Shown in pieces: positions 47,131-60,669 of a DNA stretch of 64,000 nt. The notes below the pieces were generated by a model. It was not told where the DNA came from and made no database searches. It saw only the letters and a list, made by a program, of their open reading frames with translations. The stretch lies in assembly GCF_023343835.1 (NCBI RefSeq), contig NC_064437.1, forward strand, positions 47,212,967-47,276,966, written 5' to 3'. Position numbers and translations under genes: made by a program. The DNA comes from Lagopus muta. Taxonomy: Eukaryota; Chordata; Aves; Galliformes; Phasianidae. Every line of letters starts with the position of its first letter. Position 1 is the stretch's first letter.

Positions 47131-49009
47131 CAGAGGCACCCCCTGTGTTCATTGCATTCCTGAAAGAACTTCATATTGATTTATTTCTTCGTTGTTTTTT
47201 TTTTCTTTTCCCTCTTCTCCACTTTCTTTCCTGGACAACATAACATTCTTCAGAACAGGCACAAGTAGATGGCCTTTTCTTCTTGATCCTTCATCAGGGA
47301 AATGTTTTCAAGAGTTCTCTTCCTACCCTTTCCCAAGCTACCGTGCCTATGTCTTCTTTCAGTGCCCTTTCGTTGTAGCGTTCTTTTTGCCTCACGCTGC
47401 CTTGGGGAGACTTGTTACTGCTATATTTTCCTTTTGCTTAATAGAATTTTGTAACTAACCAGATGTTGTGAGAGCCTACTTGAATTCTACTCTACTTTAA
47501 CGTTAGCTGATGGGATACGAGAACCTGTTTCACTCTCCAACCTCTATTGCTCATTGCTAGAACAGCTTTCACCAGTTCTGTACTTCTAGAGCTATGCTAT
47601 TGGGATGCCTTGCCCTCCGAAACATTTTGAACTCCCCAAAAACATTGCTGGGGAGTGAACCCATCACCGCTCTGCATTTTACTAGCATGCTGGATTTTGT
47701 AATGCTTGACCATTACTTCCTATCACAGCTAAGCATAATTTTCAGTTGTGTACCATTCTTCTAGATATTCTTCAGCCTTCCCTGCCAGTGCAGCAGCTGC
47801 ACCTGCAGCAACTTCCAGCTCAGAGCAGTGACTCACTGCCGCCTTCTGCCGCAGCGTAATTCAGTGGCTGAACATGTGGAAGTTCCACGTGTCAGGATTA
47901 TGCTGGCTGATGACTCACTCAGAAGAGAAAATAGGCTCTGTTTGTCTGATATTGTTTTAGGAGAAATCTTCTGTGATAATCAGAGTTTGTAGTCAGCTCT
48001 TGAGAATGTCAGGATGTTGAGTGATCTGTATTTGATCTAGGAATCTTTGTGTACATAAATGAAATAGTGACAATGGAGGAGGAAAAGACAGCTAGGGAAA
48101 GGCATGCCATCTGAGTTGTGACACAGGGATGTATTTGAAAAAAAAGCATAAAATTGATGAAAACGAGGAGAGAAGTTGGCAGTTCAGAGTGAGCTTTGAT
48201 GATGTCAGGCTAAATCTGGAATGATACGGAGTGTGACAGGAGGCCGAGCCTTAGTTGCTACCTTCACATGGGCATAACAGTATAAGGGGATTGTTTTACA
48301 TAGATCAGGACAAAGCATCATCAAGTTCTTCAGCCCTAGCAGCAGTTGAAGTCAAAAGTTCATCCTTGTGTATGAGGATGTTTTGAGTACAGAGAATGTC
48401 TGTCCCTTCCCACCAGGCAGGAGATGCTCCACTGCACAGATCATCTTCCTACTTCAGCCAGGTTTGGGCTGAGGTGTGCTTTCTCATCTTCACGGAAGAA
48501 GAATGCCTTGTATCAACTGAATATACAAAGATCCGTGCTGATTGGGCCATGCTTTTTGAGCATCCTGGAGTGAGAGGCGAGGAAAAAAGGAAGAGAGTGT
48601 GTTATCTTTTAATGTAAAAGAAACATAAATGCAGCTGGGACACTCAGTGCCCTCACATCTCTGGTTAGATGAGTTGGAGAGTCTCTGTAAGCCCCAAACC
48701 GGTACCTACTGCAACACTTTCAGAGCTCCAGTGAAAGAGAACTGAAATCAACTAGTTGTCATAGACTTAGCAGTGTCAGAGCAGTTAAGAGTGCATGCAA
48801 AAACACTAATTTTGACTTAGCTGGTAAGTTAACTTTCCTTTCTTCATATCCTGTGACTAAAGACTTGAAATGAAAAAAAATGCTTGGGGAAAAACTGAAG
48901 TGCTCATAGTGAAGAGAAGTCCAGTGCCCCAGGAGATGCTTGTGGAATTTTTTTCCTAAGCACGCCTTAAGGAAAGGTAGGAGTACCTAAGGGAATGTCT
49001 GGTGCAGAG

Positions 49010-49072
49010 CAGTGATGGCAGGACTAGATGATCTTGGAGGTCTTTTCCAGCCTTGGTGATTCTATGATTCTA
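49010..49072 (+). mobile_element. CR1 LINE 3' end fragment
   Basis: GGACTAGATGATCTTGGAGG, then TCTTTTCCAGCC and the terminal ATTCTATGATTCT repeat, diagnostic of the avian CR1 3' tail. The 5' boundary is unclear. Confidence 0.9.
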
Positions 49073-49079
49073 ATAGCAG

Positions 49080-52000
49080 ACCTGTGATGCTGCAGGGGTT
49101 GTTGTGCTCTGCAGTCTGTGCCACACGCATGAAAGGAATGACTGTGACACACTGTCCTGTAATAGATCCATTCTAGGGCAAAAATCTGCAAGGAAGCAGA
49201 TATTTTGTGTGCACCAGGCTGCTGAGTTCCAGGAAGCATCTTAATGCAGAAGCACCAGACAAATAAGCCCTAGCCTAGGTATATCGTTGTCCTGCCTGGT
49301 GATTTTTGGCAAGCCAGTTCATCTGTTTGAGCTTTTCCAATTCACTCCACATGTTACAAACTTCCAAGTAAGAAAGCGTTTCTTCCTACGTGTGTGTCAG
49401 TAAGGGGGATGGTCCTCGTCTTGACTAGTTCCTTGGTACTGCAGTAGTACAACAACTTCTGCTTCCATATGACAGGAACTGTGCATTAGACTGAGAAGTG
49501 AGAGGTCCCTTGGACTTCTGTTTGGTGCCAAGAAATAAATAAATTCAGCAAAGCCTGCATTAGCTGCCTTGGGTACAGGGAGCATCCCAACTGTGGCAGC
49601 ATAGAGCCTATCGAGGCTAAATTTGGATCGTGTCCTGATGCAGCCTTCGTGCTGGGAAAGAGGCTTAAATGTCCATGCTGTGCATCTTCTGACCATTCCT
49701 ATTTGAATGCCGCTGTATGCACAAAACTTCTGCTGCCCACTGGTCTCGGTTTGCTCTAACCATCTTCTGCTCGTTCTTTTCTAACTACTGACCTGATAAA
49801 AGCTGTCACACTGCTTTGCAAGTTCTTTTCTGCTTCAGTTTTGCCGATGTTCCAAATGACAGTGAAGGCAGTTTCTCAGTGAAACACTGTTTGGTTGTGG
49901 TCGTGGTGCTCTGAAGACATAGAGTAGCTAAGTTTTATAGGTTGAAATAAAGTCAGTATACCCACTGGTTTAAAACACTTTTTCCCCTACCTTGTCTTGT
50001 GGGTTTTTTTGTTGTTGTGTTTTTTTCTTTTTTTTTCTCATAAGTTTAAAAAAAAACAAGTGTTTTAAAATGAAATCCATGGAGTGGTGGTCAGGAGATA
50101 TAACTCTTGTTGCTGGTCCTATCACAAATGCTCATTTTGATTGTGAGAAGGCACTGTCTTTGCCTTATCTTAACTTGAAGTGAGGAAGGTAACAATTGTC
50201 TCTTTCAAGCTCTTTGTCCTGTCGTGTGTCTCTCAAGGTTACCCACTGCAGTGTCCATTTCTAGTCTGTGAGCTGCAGCCTGGGTTGCTGAGCTCTTCCC
50301 ATCGTGGTTAATTTTGTCCTGTTTCCCCCCCATTTTGTGCAAGCTGCATGGATTTAGATCCAAGGACTGGAAACTCAGCCTTATCCAGACACCTCTTTAT
50401 CTTATCTTTTAACTGTGATGGTGCAGATCTTGATGCATTCTGATGTTCGTGTGCTTCTATATTACTGAGGGAGAAAAACCCCCAGACCATAGCATAGCCA
50501 CGCACTCTCTTTTCCGCCTACCTTTATGATACTATTATCTTTGCTATTCTCTCATTGTAGAATTGGTTTTGTTCTGCTGGTCAGTGTTCTGTGAGTCATC
50601 CTTAAGATTTCCAGAAGATGGAAAAATACAGTATTTTGGTGTGTACAGCTGTTCCTGATGGTAACTGCTGCAAAGGTATGAAGGCTTTGTTGCTCTAAAG
50701 TCAATAATTATGGAATAAATTCCGCAGACTGGCCTTGCCTAGAAACATTTGTGCAGAACAATTCGTGGCAAGACAGAATTGACAAGACTTTTCTCAAAAT
50801 ACAGTTCTGTTTTTAATACAGAAGGCAGAGAATTAACAATTCCCACAAACATAAGTGAATCTGTTTAAAAACCCTTGCAGTCAGCAAGGGAAGAAACTTC
50901 TTTGCTTTAATGAAAGCACAATAAAAAGTAATACTAGCAGAGTTTATTTAATTCAAGGATTCCAGACTCATTAGACAACTGATGACATAAAGAACGTTAT
51001 TCCACTCTGATTAGTAAGAATCATGTTTACTACTTATGAAATGCAGATGCTTCTAGGATGAGCCGCTGAAGGTTTTTGACTTTGAAAGTCCCCCACAAAC
51101 TGGGGGGAAGGGGAAGGGAGGCAAATTAGGGCAGGGGAAAGAGGACAGAAGGGATACAGCACAGGAAACGAGTAATTATTCTTACAACCCTTGCCAAAGA
51201 TGTTGCAAGAACCTCTGTTTTACAGTCCTGCTGAATGGTGCCTGCTGCTTCCAGTCAGGGACACCAGTTCACTGCTGACCTGGGCTCTGGCACCAAGCAC
51301 TGCTTTGCTGATTCTGCTGAATGCAACAAGGCTTCTGTTTGGAGGACTGCAAAGCAGTGAGCCCGCTAGTCCTACTTATGAGAGCTGCCAGGAGCACAAC
51401 ACAAAGTGCTTCAAACCATGCTGCATGGCTTGTAGGTGCTTAAACAGCAGGATTGAAATCCTGCACCCTCTGTTTCCCCAGAAAGGTGATGGCCTGGTGC
51501 CACCAACTTGAAAGGGAGTGAGTTTTTGCCCTGTTTCTGCAGAGGTCGCCAGGGGAGTGGTGGTCCTTGTTTCTGGGAACTTGTAGTAGATTTTAGTTTC
51601 CTGTAAGAAAGCTGACTGGATTGGAGGCCAAATACTGAAATCTGCAGTAGAAATCTTTGCCCTGAAAATCATGTAGACCAAATTATAGACTTTGAAACTG
51701 ATAGATGAAGCTATCTGCGTCCACTCCTTGGTATCCTCTGAAACTGTAATCCCACGTCATCATTCTTGCACTCCAGCACAGACATACAGAGCTGAAGTTG
51801 GAGAGCTATCAGTTTGCTATTCTAAATCCTTGGGGATTCTTGATTAAAAAACAGGCAAAGTAAGTATTGCTAGATGTGTTTTACGAAGTGCATAAATGAG
51901 TTATATCACAGTTCATGACTGATTTTTCTACACCCCAGTGCCTCAAACCTGAGTTCATGCATTCTCTAAAACTTCAACTGATAAGCTCTTCAGAGGCACA

Positions 52001-52800
52001 TCTGCTTTGTGAATGGACCTGATGATAATTCATGACATGGAATATTCCCTTATAGTACTGAAAGAAAAGCAATAAGAGAAGTTGGAAGTTGACACTGTAG
52101 CAACTGCTGTAGGTGGCTGTTCTGGGCATCTTATGGCACCTTTCTTCTCTGTTCTGCTCAAATCCACCTAACTCGAGGAACTGTGGTTTGCAGGTCAGTT
52201 ACCTTTATGAAGTAAATCTGCTAGATGCAGCTTGTGTGCTGAGGATGACAAAATGGTGGTTCCTTGTTTCAAGTTCTTCTGAAGCAGGGCCATGAAGGAA
52301 ACATTGTCCTTCTGCTTTTATTTCACTGTCAGTTTAAAGGACAGAAGAGGAGCAGGACGTGGGTTAAAGGCCTAAGAATGACTTCAGCATCCAGAACTCC
52401 AATCTGACCTTAAACCCACGTGGAGAACAGTTGCCAGACACTTTGTGGTGCAAGTCTGGACTGTGTGTTCCATCTGACAGAGCAGCAGTTTGGGAATAAA
52501 CACTCTCTCGTACTTACGCCAGTGCTACCTTCTAACACAGGAAAGCTGTTGGCATAGGCACCAAACTGTCACTTTTGTGTCTGAGGGGGGAAAAGAGAGG
52601 AGTCCTCACCCTGTCTTCCTTTTCAGTCAGTCTCCAGGAGTTTTGGAAGGGGCTTTTTACAAGCCCTCTTCTATTGTTGGCCTGGAGACAAAGGATGGAG
52701 GAGCTGGATTTAAGCATAATGACGTGAGCTCCTCCATGCAGAAAAACCCAGCTGAGAGACCCCCCCTGCTCCACACACACACAAAAAAAGGAAGAAAGGG
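49080..52800. other. Intergenic, no gene recognised
   Basis: No coherent exon structure on either strand. Short poly-T and poly-A tracts lie near 50,005-50,055. Nothing else was recognised. Confidence 0.5.
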
Positions 52801-52814
52801 GGAGAAAATCTTTG

Positions 52815-53340
52815 AAAATAACTAATTAAAGTTGTTTTAGCCTCTCTCTTTCCCCTCCGAGGGCGCCTAATCTCACAGGGGGCAAAGGGGGAAGAGAAGC
52901 AAGGAGAACAATGCGGACCATCCCCCCCCCCTCTACACCCCACCTCCTGGTCTCTGAGGTTTTAAAACAAGAGGCCACTTTAAGTTAATGAGCTATCAGC
53001 TGACTGGGAGAAGTCTCTAATGAAGCCTGATGTTCACACATTCCCTGGCTTGCTGAATAGGCCTCTGCCAACCTCATAACTGTCAGAAAGTTTCATTCAT
53101 AAAATCCACATGCTGGGGGTGGTGATGGCGGGGGGGCAGGGAAGGAGCTAGGTGGAGATGGAATGGAGGTCTTCCATGTGGAGCAGTTGGCCCCAGAGGC
53201 CAGACACATGCATGGCCAGCACTGGCAGTCTGGAGGATCCCAGAGACCCAGCTCCACTCCCCATTGTCTGGCTGGTAATTAGGAAGATCCTCCAAATGCT
53301 TTTGGAGGACGCTGAAGTCTGTGGGGATAATTAGTGAAGA
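52815..53340. promoter_or_regulatory. Candidate enhancer block with homeodomain and SOX motifs
   Basis: Contains CTAATTAAAG (about 52,822), a TEAD-like CATTCC (about 53,039), a SOX-like CCATTGT (53,261-53,267) and two TAATTAG sites (53,276-53,282 and 53,328-53,334) flanking a perfect 9-bp inverted repeat (53,288-53,309). The regulatory role is inference. Confidence 0.3.
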
Positions 53341-53399
53341 TTTAGAGTGTGTTCCAGCTGTTATGTCACCAGATTTGCTGGGTTGGAGGGGAAGATGAT

Positions 53400-56300
53400 G
53401 GTGGGGAGCAGTAGGATGAAGCCTCAGAGTAGTTTTGGGGCTTTGCTGTGTAGGCAGCGCATAGCTGAGCCTCGTGTCTTCTGGCATGGTGTCAGGAGCG
53501 GTGGGTGCTTGTGGAAGAACAGGAACATAGGGAAAATTCTGAAGGAAAAGATATAATGTATGGAGGAAGGAAAAAGCACATTTCCTTTAATGTAAGTGTT
53601 AGTGATGATGGTGCTTACTGGAGCTAATTCTCTTTGGGTGGTGCAGATGTTTTTGGCAGTAGCAGAGAAAAGATGCAAACATGGGGCAAAATAATATATT
53701 TTAGGAAAGCAGCTGCCTTCAGAGGCTTGTTTGGAATAGAGTACTAAAATGAGTCATGAGTCAATGCCATTATACTTTGCTCAATAAAACCTCTGGCTTC
53801 CCATCTATTTTGTGCTATCACTGAAATTTTGTTACAGTAGTGTAGGAAACTGTGGTTCTTTGCGTATGGTGGAGGCAGTGCTGGGGAGGATGTAACATAT
53901 TTGACAATAAACTGCCAGGGTTGTGGTGTGGTTGAAGAATTAGGAAATATCTTTCCACTGACTGCTTTTATAGGGATTTTAATTTTCTTTTCCTCAAACT
54001 TGGTGGTTTGGTTACTGATTTATGTTGTGTTATAGCAGTACCTGAGCACTTTATTATCTTTATTTGCTGCTATTCCCATTTCAGAAATGGGAAAACAGAA
54101 CTAAGTTTAGGATCAGAATACACAGAAGAGCTTAGACCTTGCTTAGTTTTCAGGCAACATGTTTGCAGTGCACTTTAGACGTCCGAATTAAATACGGATA
54201 CATACAAGGAAGCAGCACATGGGGTGGGGATCTGTGTGAGCTGAGGAGCGGGGTGGGATGTGGTTTGGCAGCTGGGTGCTTCCCCTGTGCGTGGAGGGAG
54301 ATGCCTGTCTCCTCCTATGGTTCATACCTGTGGATGCCTTCCTGCTGAGGTCTGCTTTCCCTCGGTTATCAGTACAGGACTCAAAACCGTGCTGGGTGGT
54401 TAAGTCTTCCTAAGTCACTTCTGTTGAAAATCTTCTGTATTTTTAGTGAATAATCAAATATTCCATAGAAGAAAGCTCTGCACTTGTGTTGTAGGCCAAA
54501 GGCTATAGAAGTTACCGGGTTGAGGGGAAGGCAAACTCAGAGGAGAAAACTTGGCACAGCCAGGTACTCACGTGCTGTACAGCAGCTGATAGACGCCGAT
54601 CATTTTGCCTTCCTCCATGAGCGAGGAGAGTCTTGGGAACGACGGCCTGTCTGCGTCTGCCTGTCTCACTGAACGCCACTCACGGGTGCAGAGTTGGCTG
54701 ACACACTGTTGTTGTGTTTGATGCTAATGGGTTCTTTGGTTTGGGTTTGCTTCTGCTCTGGCTTTTCTTTTTTTTTTTTCCTGAACTAGAGTTCAGGAAT
54801 GCAGCACTAGCCAGGCCTTGGGTAGAGTCTGGATGGTCTCTACTTGTTATGGCTTTCTTTATTGATTTATTTTTAGCTCTCTGTTGCTAGTTGTTCCTAT
54901 AGTTAACATTTCTTTAGTGGCTGGGTTGCAGGTTGCTGGCAGAGAAGAGACACATTCAGTTACTGGGTCTCTGTTTAAGCCTACTCTTTCCCCTTCAGCA
55001 CTGACATGCCTCTTGGTAGTACCATTGCTCTTTCCTTGTGTTCTCTTACCCTTTCTTTATTAATATTGCCTCTTTAACCCTCAGCACTACTGTGCTTTTG
55101 CTAGTATAGAGTTTTGCTGACCAATCTCACAGTAGTATGTGTTTGTGGAGGGCTGGTTTTCTGTCACTCTGCTAATATTTGCTTAGCAGCTGGAGGATGG
55201 CTGGGCTCTCTGCAGGTGAAGGGCCCTCCTGCCTGCATTAGACTCACATGGAGGCTCTCAGCCTGATCTAAGGGCTCTCCAGCAAGGAGCCACCAACATG
55301 CCCCACAGTGGAAGCCAGGGGAACATCTGCTGAAGGGTTTGTTCCAATCAGGTCAGAGATTTGCTTGCATACTGGCAAAGAAGGAGGGGGGAGCAAACAG
55401 ACAGTGAGCAGGTTCAGATACCGGATAAACTCTGCATCTTGTGCTGCATCACGGGTTGCGTTTCCTCTGTATATGAGCCAAGAGGGACCACTTGCTTTAC
55501 CAGGCTCTCATGTGAGCACTCAACCGACACAAGAGGCTCTGCTCTTTTCCCCTTGGGGGATTCTGGAGGCAAGAGCTCTCAAAGGCTAAAGAAAACAAAA
55601 CAATGTTTGCTTAGCTGTAGAGCAGAGCGTGCCTTGCGTAAATTGTGCTGGGGCCTAAAAGTGCCTCAGAAGTGAAGTGCCTCTGGAATCAGCTTCACGA
55701 GATAAATGTGAGGCAGGGTGATGGCATTTTTGCAGATGGTGGGGTTTCCCGTTGACTTACTTCCTGGTGGGATTTTGGGTGCTTTGGATCTCAGCTCCAA
55801 GAAAAAAAATGGCACAAAGTGCAAAGTTTTCCCAGTGAAGAAGTGTTCCTTCCATAGTTCTGCTCCTTGCAGAGAGCTAACAGGAAAATTACTCGCTGGG
55901 TGGCTCAGGGGGCAATGGCTTTACTTGTGGGAAGGAGGAAAAGGAAAAGGGTGCTCTGGGAACTTTGGCCCAGTGGCAAACCCAGCAACCCGTGGATGGA
56001 GCAGAGCCATCAGGGAGGGAATGAGAAACATTCTTTACTCCCTGGAGCCGGATCCAAACATAAAAGGCACTTGCCAAATCCTAGGATGTGTTTCGGGTGG
56101 GACAGAGAATAGTCCGTGTTTCTGTGGCCCCTGGCTGTGTTGCAGACTTTTTTCTCCTCTGGACTTGACCCATGAAAAATACAGGTCCTATTTCTAATTC
56201 CAATTTCTAGATATCCTTTGTTCAGTCACAGGTGTGCAGGCCAAGCTGGCACATGTCCAGTGTAGTTAGTGAAGATGTAGTACCTGGCCTTGCATGCATT

Positions 56301-57320
56301 TGGTACTCCAAATTGATTGAGAATACAATGTTCCTAGTACAGTAGGATCAAAAGACTGCTTGCATGTACAGACCTCCTGCAGCTTTTGTTTCTGTGACTG
56401 GGTGGTTGACTGCAGTTTATCATCTGTATACTGAGAAGTCTCTTGATACACAAGTGAAATTCACTTCCAGCACGTGTCTCACTGCAACACTTGCTTTCTC
56501 CCATCTCTTCTCACAAATATAGCATCGTGCAGATGCTCTCAATTTCCAAGTACCTTATTTCTCATCATCAGGGCTGTTTTGATGAATTTGAAATGTAGCA
56601 ATGCTGGCTGTTGATTATTGGCATCCGACATCTAGTGATCCTTACTGGAAGGAGGATATTAGGCTCAGAGATTCTCTGTTCATGGTGTCCTTCATCCATG
56701 ACAGTAAGGCTGATACTACAGCAGAAGCTCAGTCCTTCTGTACAGGAAGGCATGTTATTGCACCATAGTGTTGAATCTGCTGTCTGATGTCTCCCGCAAC
56801 TCAATTTGCCAGGTGAGAAATGTCCTAAAAACGACGAGGCTGGGAAGAACCAAAGCACCCTCCTTTTAATCCAAACTTCTTTTTGTGTGTGTGTTTTTGA
56901 AGCCTGATGTGGATTTTCTGAACGGATGAAGGGAGTGCTGGTAATGTGGTGCGTTGGAACCCTTGTGAAAAATAAAACATGGGGTGGTAAGGAGTGGCTC
57001 AGGAATAGGAAAAAACCCTTTGGTCTAACAAAAGAACAGTCTGTGTGACGGTAGCTTGGTATTTAGTTAGAGACTGCAGTCAGTCTGCAGATGAACAGCC
57101 TTGCTGGCATCTGCAGGTGGGTGTTCTGCTTATGCTTTCCTTCTTCTGCTCGTGTTTGTGAATGCGTTCTGTCTGCCACCTCACAGATGCAGAGGTAGCT
57201 GCCATTTGCAGCTGTTCTTATGCCCAAAGTATCAGCAGATCCCAATATTATGTAAGTACTATAAGTGTGTGTTTGTAAAAAAACAGTCCCTACAAAAATA
57301 GTTCACAACCCACACGGGCA
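53400..57320. other. Intergenic, no gene recognised
   Basis: Longest open frames (about 134-159 codons) have no recognisable motif and are within chance expectation. A diverged MIR-like antisense fragment may lie at about 54,070-54,140. Confidence 0.45.
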
Positions 57321-57339
57321 CAACAGCCCTTGCTTCAGA

Positions 57340-57440
57340 GAGTGAGAGAGTCTTTAGAGGTCATTAGAGATTAAGTGACAGGACCAAGATCTCACAGGAA
57401 CCTGCACTCTGAATTACATCTGGAACTCACACCTCACAGC
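57340..57440 (-). repeat. MIR-like ancient SINE relic (antisense)
   Basis: GATTAAGTGACAGGACCAAG followed by ATCTCACAGG parallels the antisense MIR segment (TTAAGTGACTTGCCCAAGGTCACACAG). Diverged. Confidence 0.45.
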
Positions 57441-57639
57441 TTCAGAGCTCATGAGGGTATTTTAATACTTAGATAACTTTTAGAGACTCACTGACACACA
57501 TTCATCCAAGGTAAACGTGATCTGCCATCTTGGGCCCAACCCCAGATTTGCTTTCATCAAGTCTAATTATGATAATGGTTCATTTAACCTCTCTGCCTCC
57601 CCCTAACTTCTGCTTTAAAGCAAAGGCACCGGCTGAGAA

Positions 57640-57795
57640 ACCTTGGACTGCGTAGTTCCAATTTTAGCTCTGTCTGACTCATTTAATAATTTGGTCAGGC
57701 TGGTTTGTCCTTGACTCAGTTTCCCCACTGTCAAAACGGGACTAATAACATCGTCCTGCGTTTTGAGGAAGGATTATGAAGATAAATTAGTTTTG
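57640..57795 (+). repeat. MIR-like ancient SINE relic (sense)
   Basis: TTGACTCAGTTTCCCCACTG, then TCAAAACGGGACTAATAAC, then GAGGAAGGATTATGAAGATAA follow the order of the MIR consensus 3' half. This is the clearest of the MIR-like copies here. Confidence 0.6.
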
Positions 57796-58399
57796 GCTGG
57801 AGAAGAGTCCTGCAGGGCTAGCAGAATTAGAAGGAGACAAGCGTTCTCTCTGTTGCAAGTATTATCTATCACTTGTGCTTCTCTCAGCCCTCTTTGACTT
57901 TTACTGACTGTATTCTTTCTCCTCTTGCAAATTACCAGCATGTATATTGATCAGCACAGTCCCTCACACAGCCTATAGGGCCATCTCCCCATCGACTTCT
58001 TTGCCCTCTGAGGCTGATATTTTGACAGCTGGGAGGAAAATCCTGCCTCCACTGGTCTCAACAAAGCCAGGACATCGTCCCTGGTTTTCCACCACGAGTG
58101 CTGCCTCTTCTGTACAAAGGCTGGCTCCGGGTCGCTCCTGCTGCCTTTTCTTTGGGCTCCTCTAAGGAAGAGCAATCCCCTCCAGAAAGTGCTGAGATGG
58201 CTTTAGAGAAAGGCAAAGTGGCGGGGAGCGAAGGGATGGTTGGAGAGGAAAAGCCAGCCCCACAACAATCTGACTTCTTCTAGAGAGGGTTAAGTACTCA
58301 GTGCCTCTTACTGGGTCACTTAATGATGGATGGTAGTTAGTGGGGGTGGGGGAAAGCTGACTTCCAGCCCTGCATCACTAAACCGTTCATTAGGAAAAA

Positions 58400-58670
58400 C
58401 ACACACAATGGAAAATGGCAGAGGGGCTCAAGTGTCCAATTTCTCTCTTGAACTCTCTGAACAGGAGGCTCCAGTCAGGGGAATCCCTGCCACCCTTTCT
58501 CCCCCTCCTTCCCTGGCAGTTTCTTTATTAATTAACGGAGTTGGCTGGGGACGGAAACAGAGGACAATAATCAACATAGATGGGTCTGCAGACCTATTTT
58601 TAATAATGTGCTTTGCATCTGTCCTAATTGGTATGGAAACAGTGACCTGATTGGAACAACCGGGAGCCTC
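58400..58670. promoter_or_regulatory. Candidate enhancer with MEF2 and POU-like motifs
   Basis: Non-repetitive, AT-rich core with TTAATTAA (about 58,529), a MEF2 consensus CTATTTTTAA (58,594-58,603), CTTTGCAT (58,611-58,618, octamer-like) and CCTAATTGG (about 58,623). Enhancer function is inference from motif density only. Confidence 0.3.
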
Positions 58671-58677
58671 TCGGGGC

Positions 58678-58702
58678 CTTTCTTTCTTTCTTTCTCTCTC
58701 TG
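58678..58702. repeat. (TTTC)n / (TC)n microsatellite
   Basis: Four TTTC units run into CTCTCTCT. Confidence 0.85.
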
Positions 58703-60669
58703 TTTTCTTTTTTGTTTGGTTGAAGTTTGACTTGGTGGGAGTGGAGGGGCCAGTGGATAAGAAATATAAAACCTAACCTTAGGGGCTGTTTGCAGGCTGG
58801 GGAGAGGGTTGGTTACTGGGGACATGGGGGAAGGGAGGCCGGGCAGCCTCGATTAGGAAGTTGGGTGTAAATGCCTCCAGGGCACACAGTCTGGCTGCCC
58901 AGAGATGCTGGGGCTGAGTGTGGGAAGGAAGGGGTACCAATTCTTCTTGGGCAGTTTGATGATGGGAAATACGATGGCTTTGCTGGGTGTGCCAAAATGC
59001 AGCGTTGCTGCAGGGAGAAGAGGAACAGGCCAGGAGCCAGCTGATGTCTGGTCCCTACCCTGCCACATAGCAAATGCTCGTGCAGTGATGGGCAGCCTCT
59101 GTCTGCAAGAGTTTTTAACTTGAAATAGCTGGGGAGATGGCCAGATAAGGTCAGAAGATGGCTTAGCAATGATGATGGCTTGGAACCATGGCTTCCTGAG
59201 TGCTACTAGCTTCTGGTGGGAATGCAACATCCTGATGGCACTGGGGGACCCCATAGCGAATGCTGAGTATTTGCGTGTGCACAGGGACCGCGCTTTTGTG
59301 GGATGAGGGGAAAAAAGCTTTGAATTCAATTGCAGTATGTTTTGTACGCTATGGTATCTGCATGTTTTGTATCAGGGCGTAGTGTCACGCTCACACTGGT
59401 GCCTGCTGGGCGGGATCACAGAGGCACAGCGCTGCTGAGCATAGGTGGCAGTGTGTCCACGTGTCTCCACGGCTGTGCCGTCCCGGGGCTGCTCAGGGCA
59501 GGAGATGGGCGCTTTCCTTTCTCCTTGTTTAACCAGCAGCGAGCTCCTGCAGGCCGTGCTGCTGTGTTTGCCCAAGTTGCAGCATCTGCATGGTTTTGTA
59601 GAGTCTTATGAGATCTGGGCGTATGGAAGTACACCTTTCTCCTTGCAGCTGTGACTTCCTGCAGAGCAGCAAGGCATGACAGGGAGCCCACCACCATGGG
59701 AAGCACTGAGCACAGGGCCTGGGCTGAAGGACACGTCACCCAACAAAGGGCTGTGTCAGGCATTTTTGTATCTCGGTTCCAGTGCCTAGTTGCTGCCTTC
59801 CAGCTTCACTTTCTGTCCAAAGCTCACATGTACATGCTCTCATCAACAACTAAGTGAAAAATCAAGCCCACAGACTCAAATCCTTATGAAGTGATTTCTG
59901 TAAAGGTGAGGAAAGAAAATAGATGTTATTTAAAACAAAGCAAAATGCTCGCACAAAGGATGGATAGGAGAACCGGCTCAAATGGCTCTGATTTGTTTCT
60001 GCCCCAGAAATAGCTCAATGTCTTCAACTCTGATCACAGTGGCTTTTTTTCCTATAATATAGAAAGAATTGTTGCATAAGAATCTTAGTTTTATTTTAAG
60101 GGTTCACGTGTGTGCTGTGTAGAACTCCAAGAAATCTTTCCGTTGCCTTCAAAAGGATCAGAAGGAAACTGAAAATACGATCTCCCAAATGTTTACTATT
60201 ATTATTAAACATGATGTGTATTTGGAGCTTTGCTCCCGTCTGTTCTGGGGCCTCACGCGTCGATTTGGGCTACCGCAGAAGTCGGAAGGACTGTGACATT
60301 GCTGAATTCAGGGTCTGCTTATGGCTTGTAAGGCTGGGAGTCTGCTGTATGCACAACTGCTTGGAGAGGGGAAGGAAACAGAGAATAGAAAAGCGGAGGG
60401 AGCAGGCTGTGAGCTCCTGCCTCTGTGCTGCAGGAGGAGTTGGCCAGGCCCCATGTAAATCAAGGACAAAGTTGACTAATTTCCTGGGTCGGTCATGGTG
60501 AAAATATCACATTTCATGGTTTGTTGCAGATTCATAGAAAAATCCTATTAAAACCGGGCAGATTACTTATACAATTTAAACAAATGATGATCAAAGATTA
60601 TAACATGTTCTGTGAAGAATGAAAAGGAATAGAAATGAACGTGCATCTGCTGAAATGGGGCCGGGTGGG

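Noticed and set aside
53083-53487. 134-codon minus-strand frame rich in His/Pro
   Set aside because: It covers a G-rich run and the enhancer-like block. The His/Pro bias follows from base composition, and there is no homology I recognise.
55718-56197. 159-codon plus-strand frame
   Set aside because: No recognisable motif, low-complexity Lys/Gly patches, and length within chance expectation for about 58 kb of non-coding DNA.
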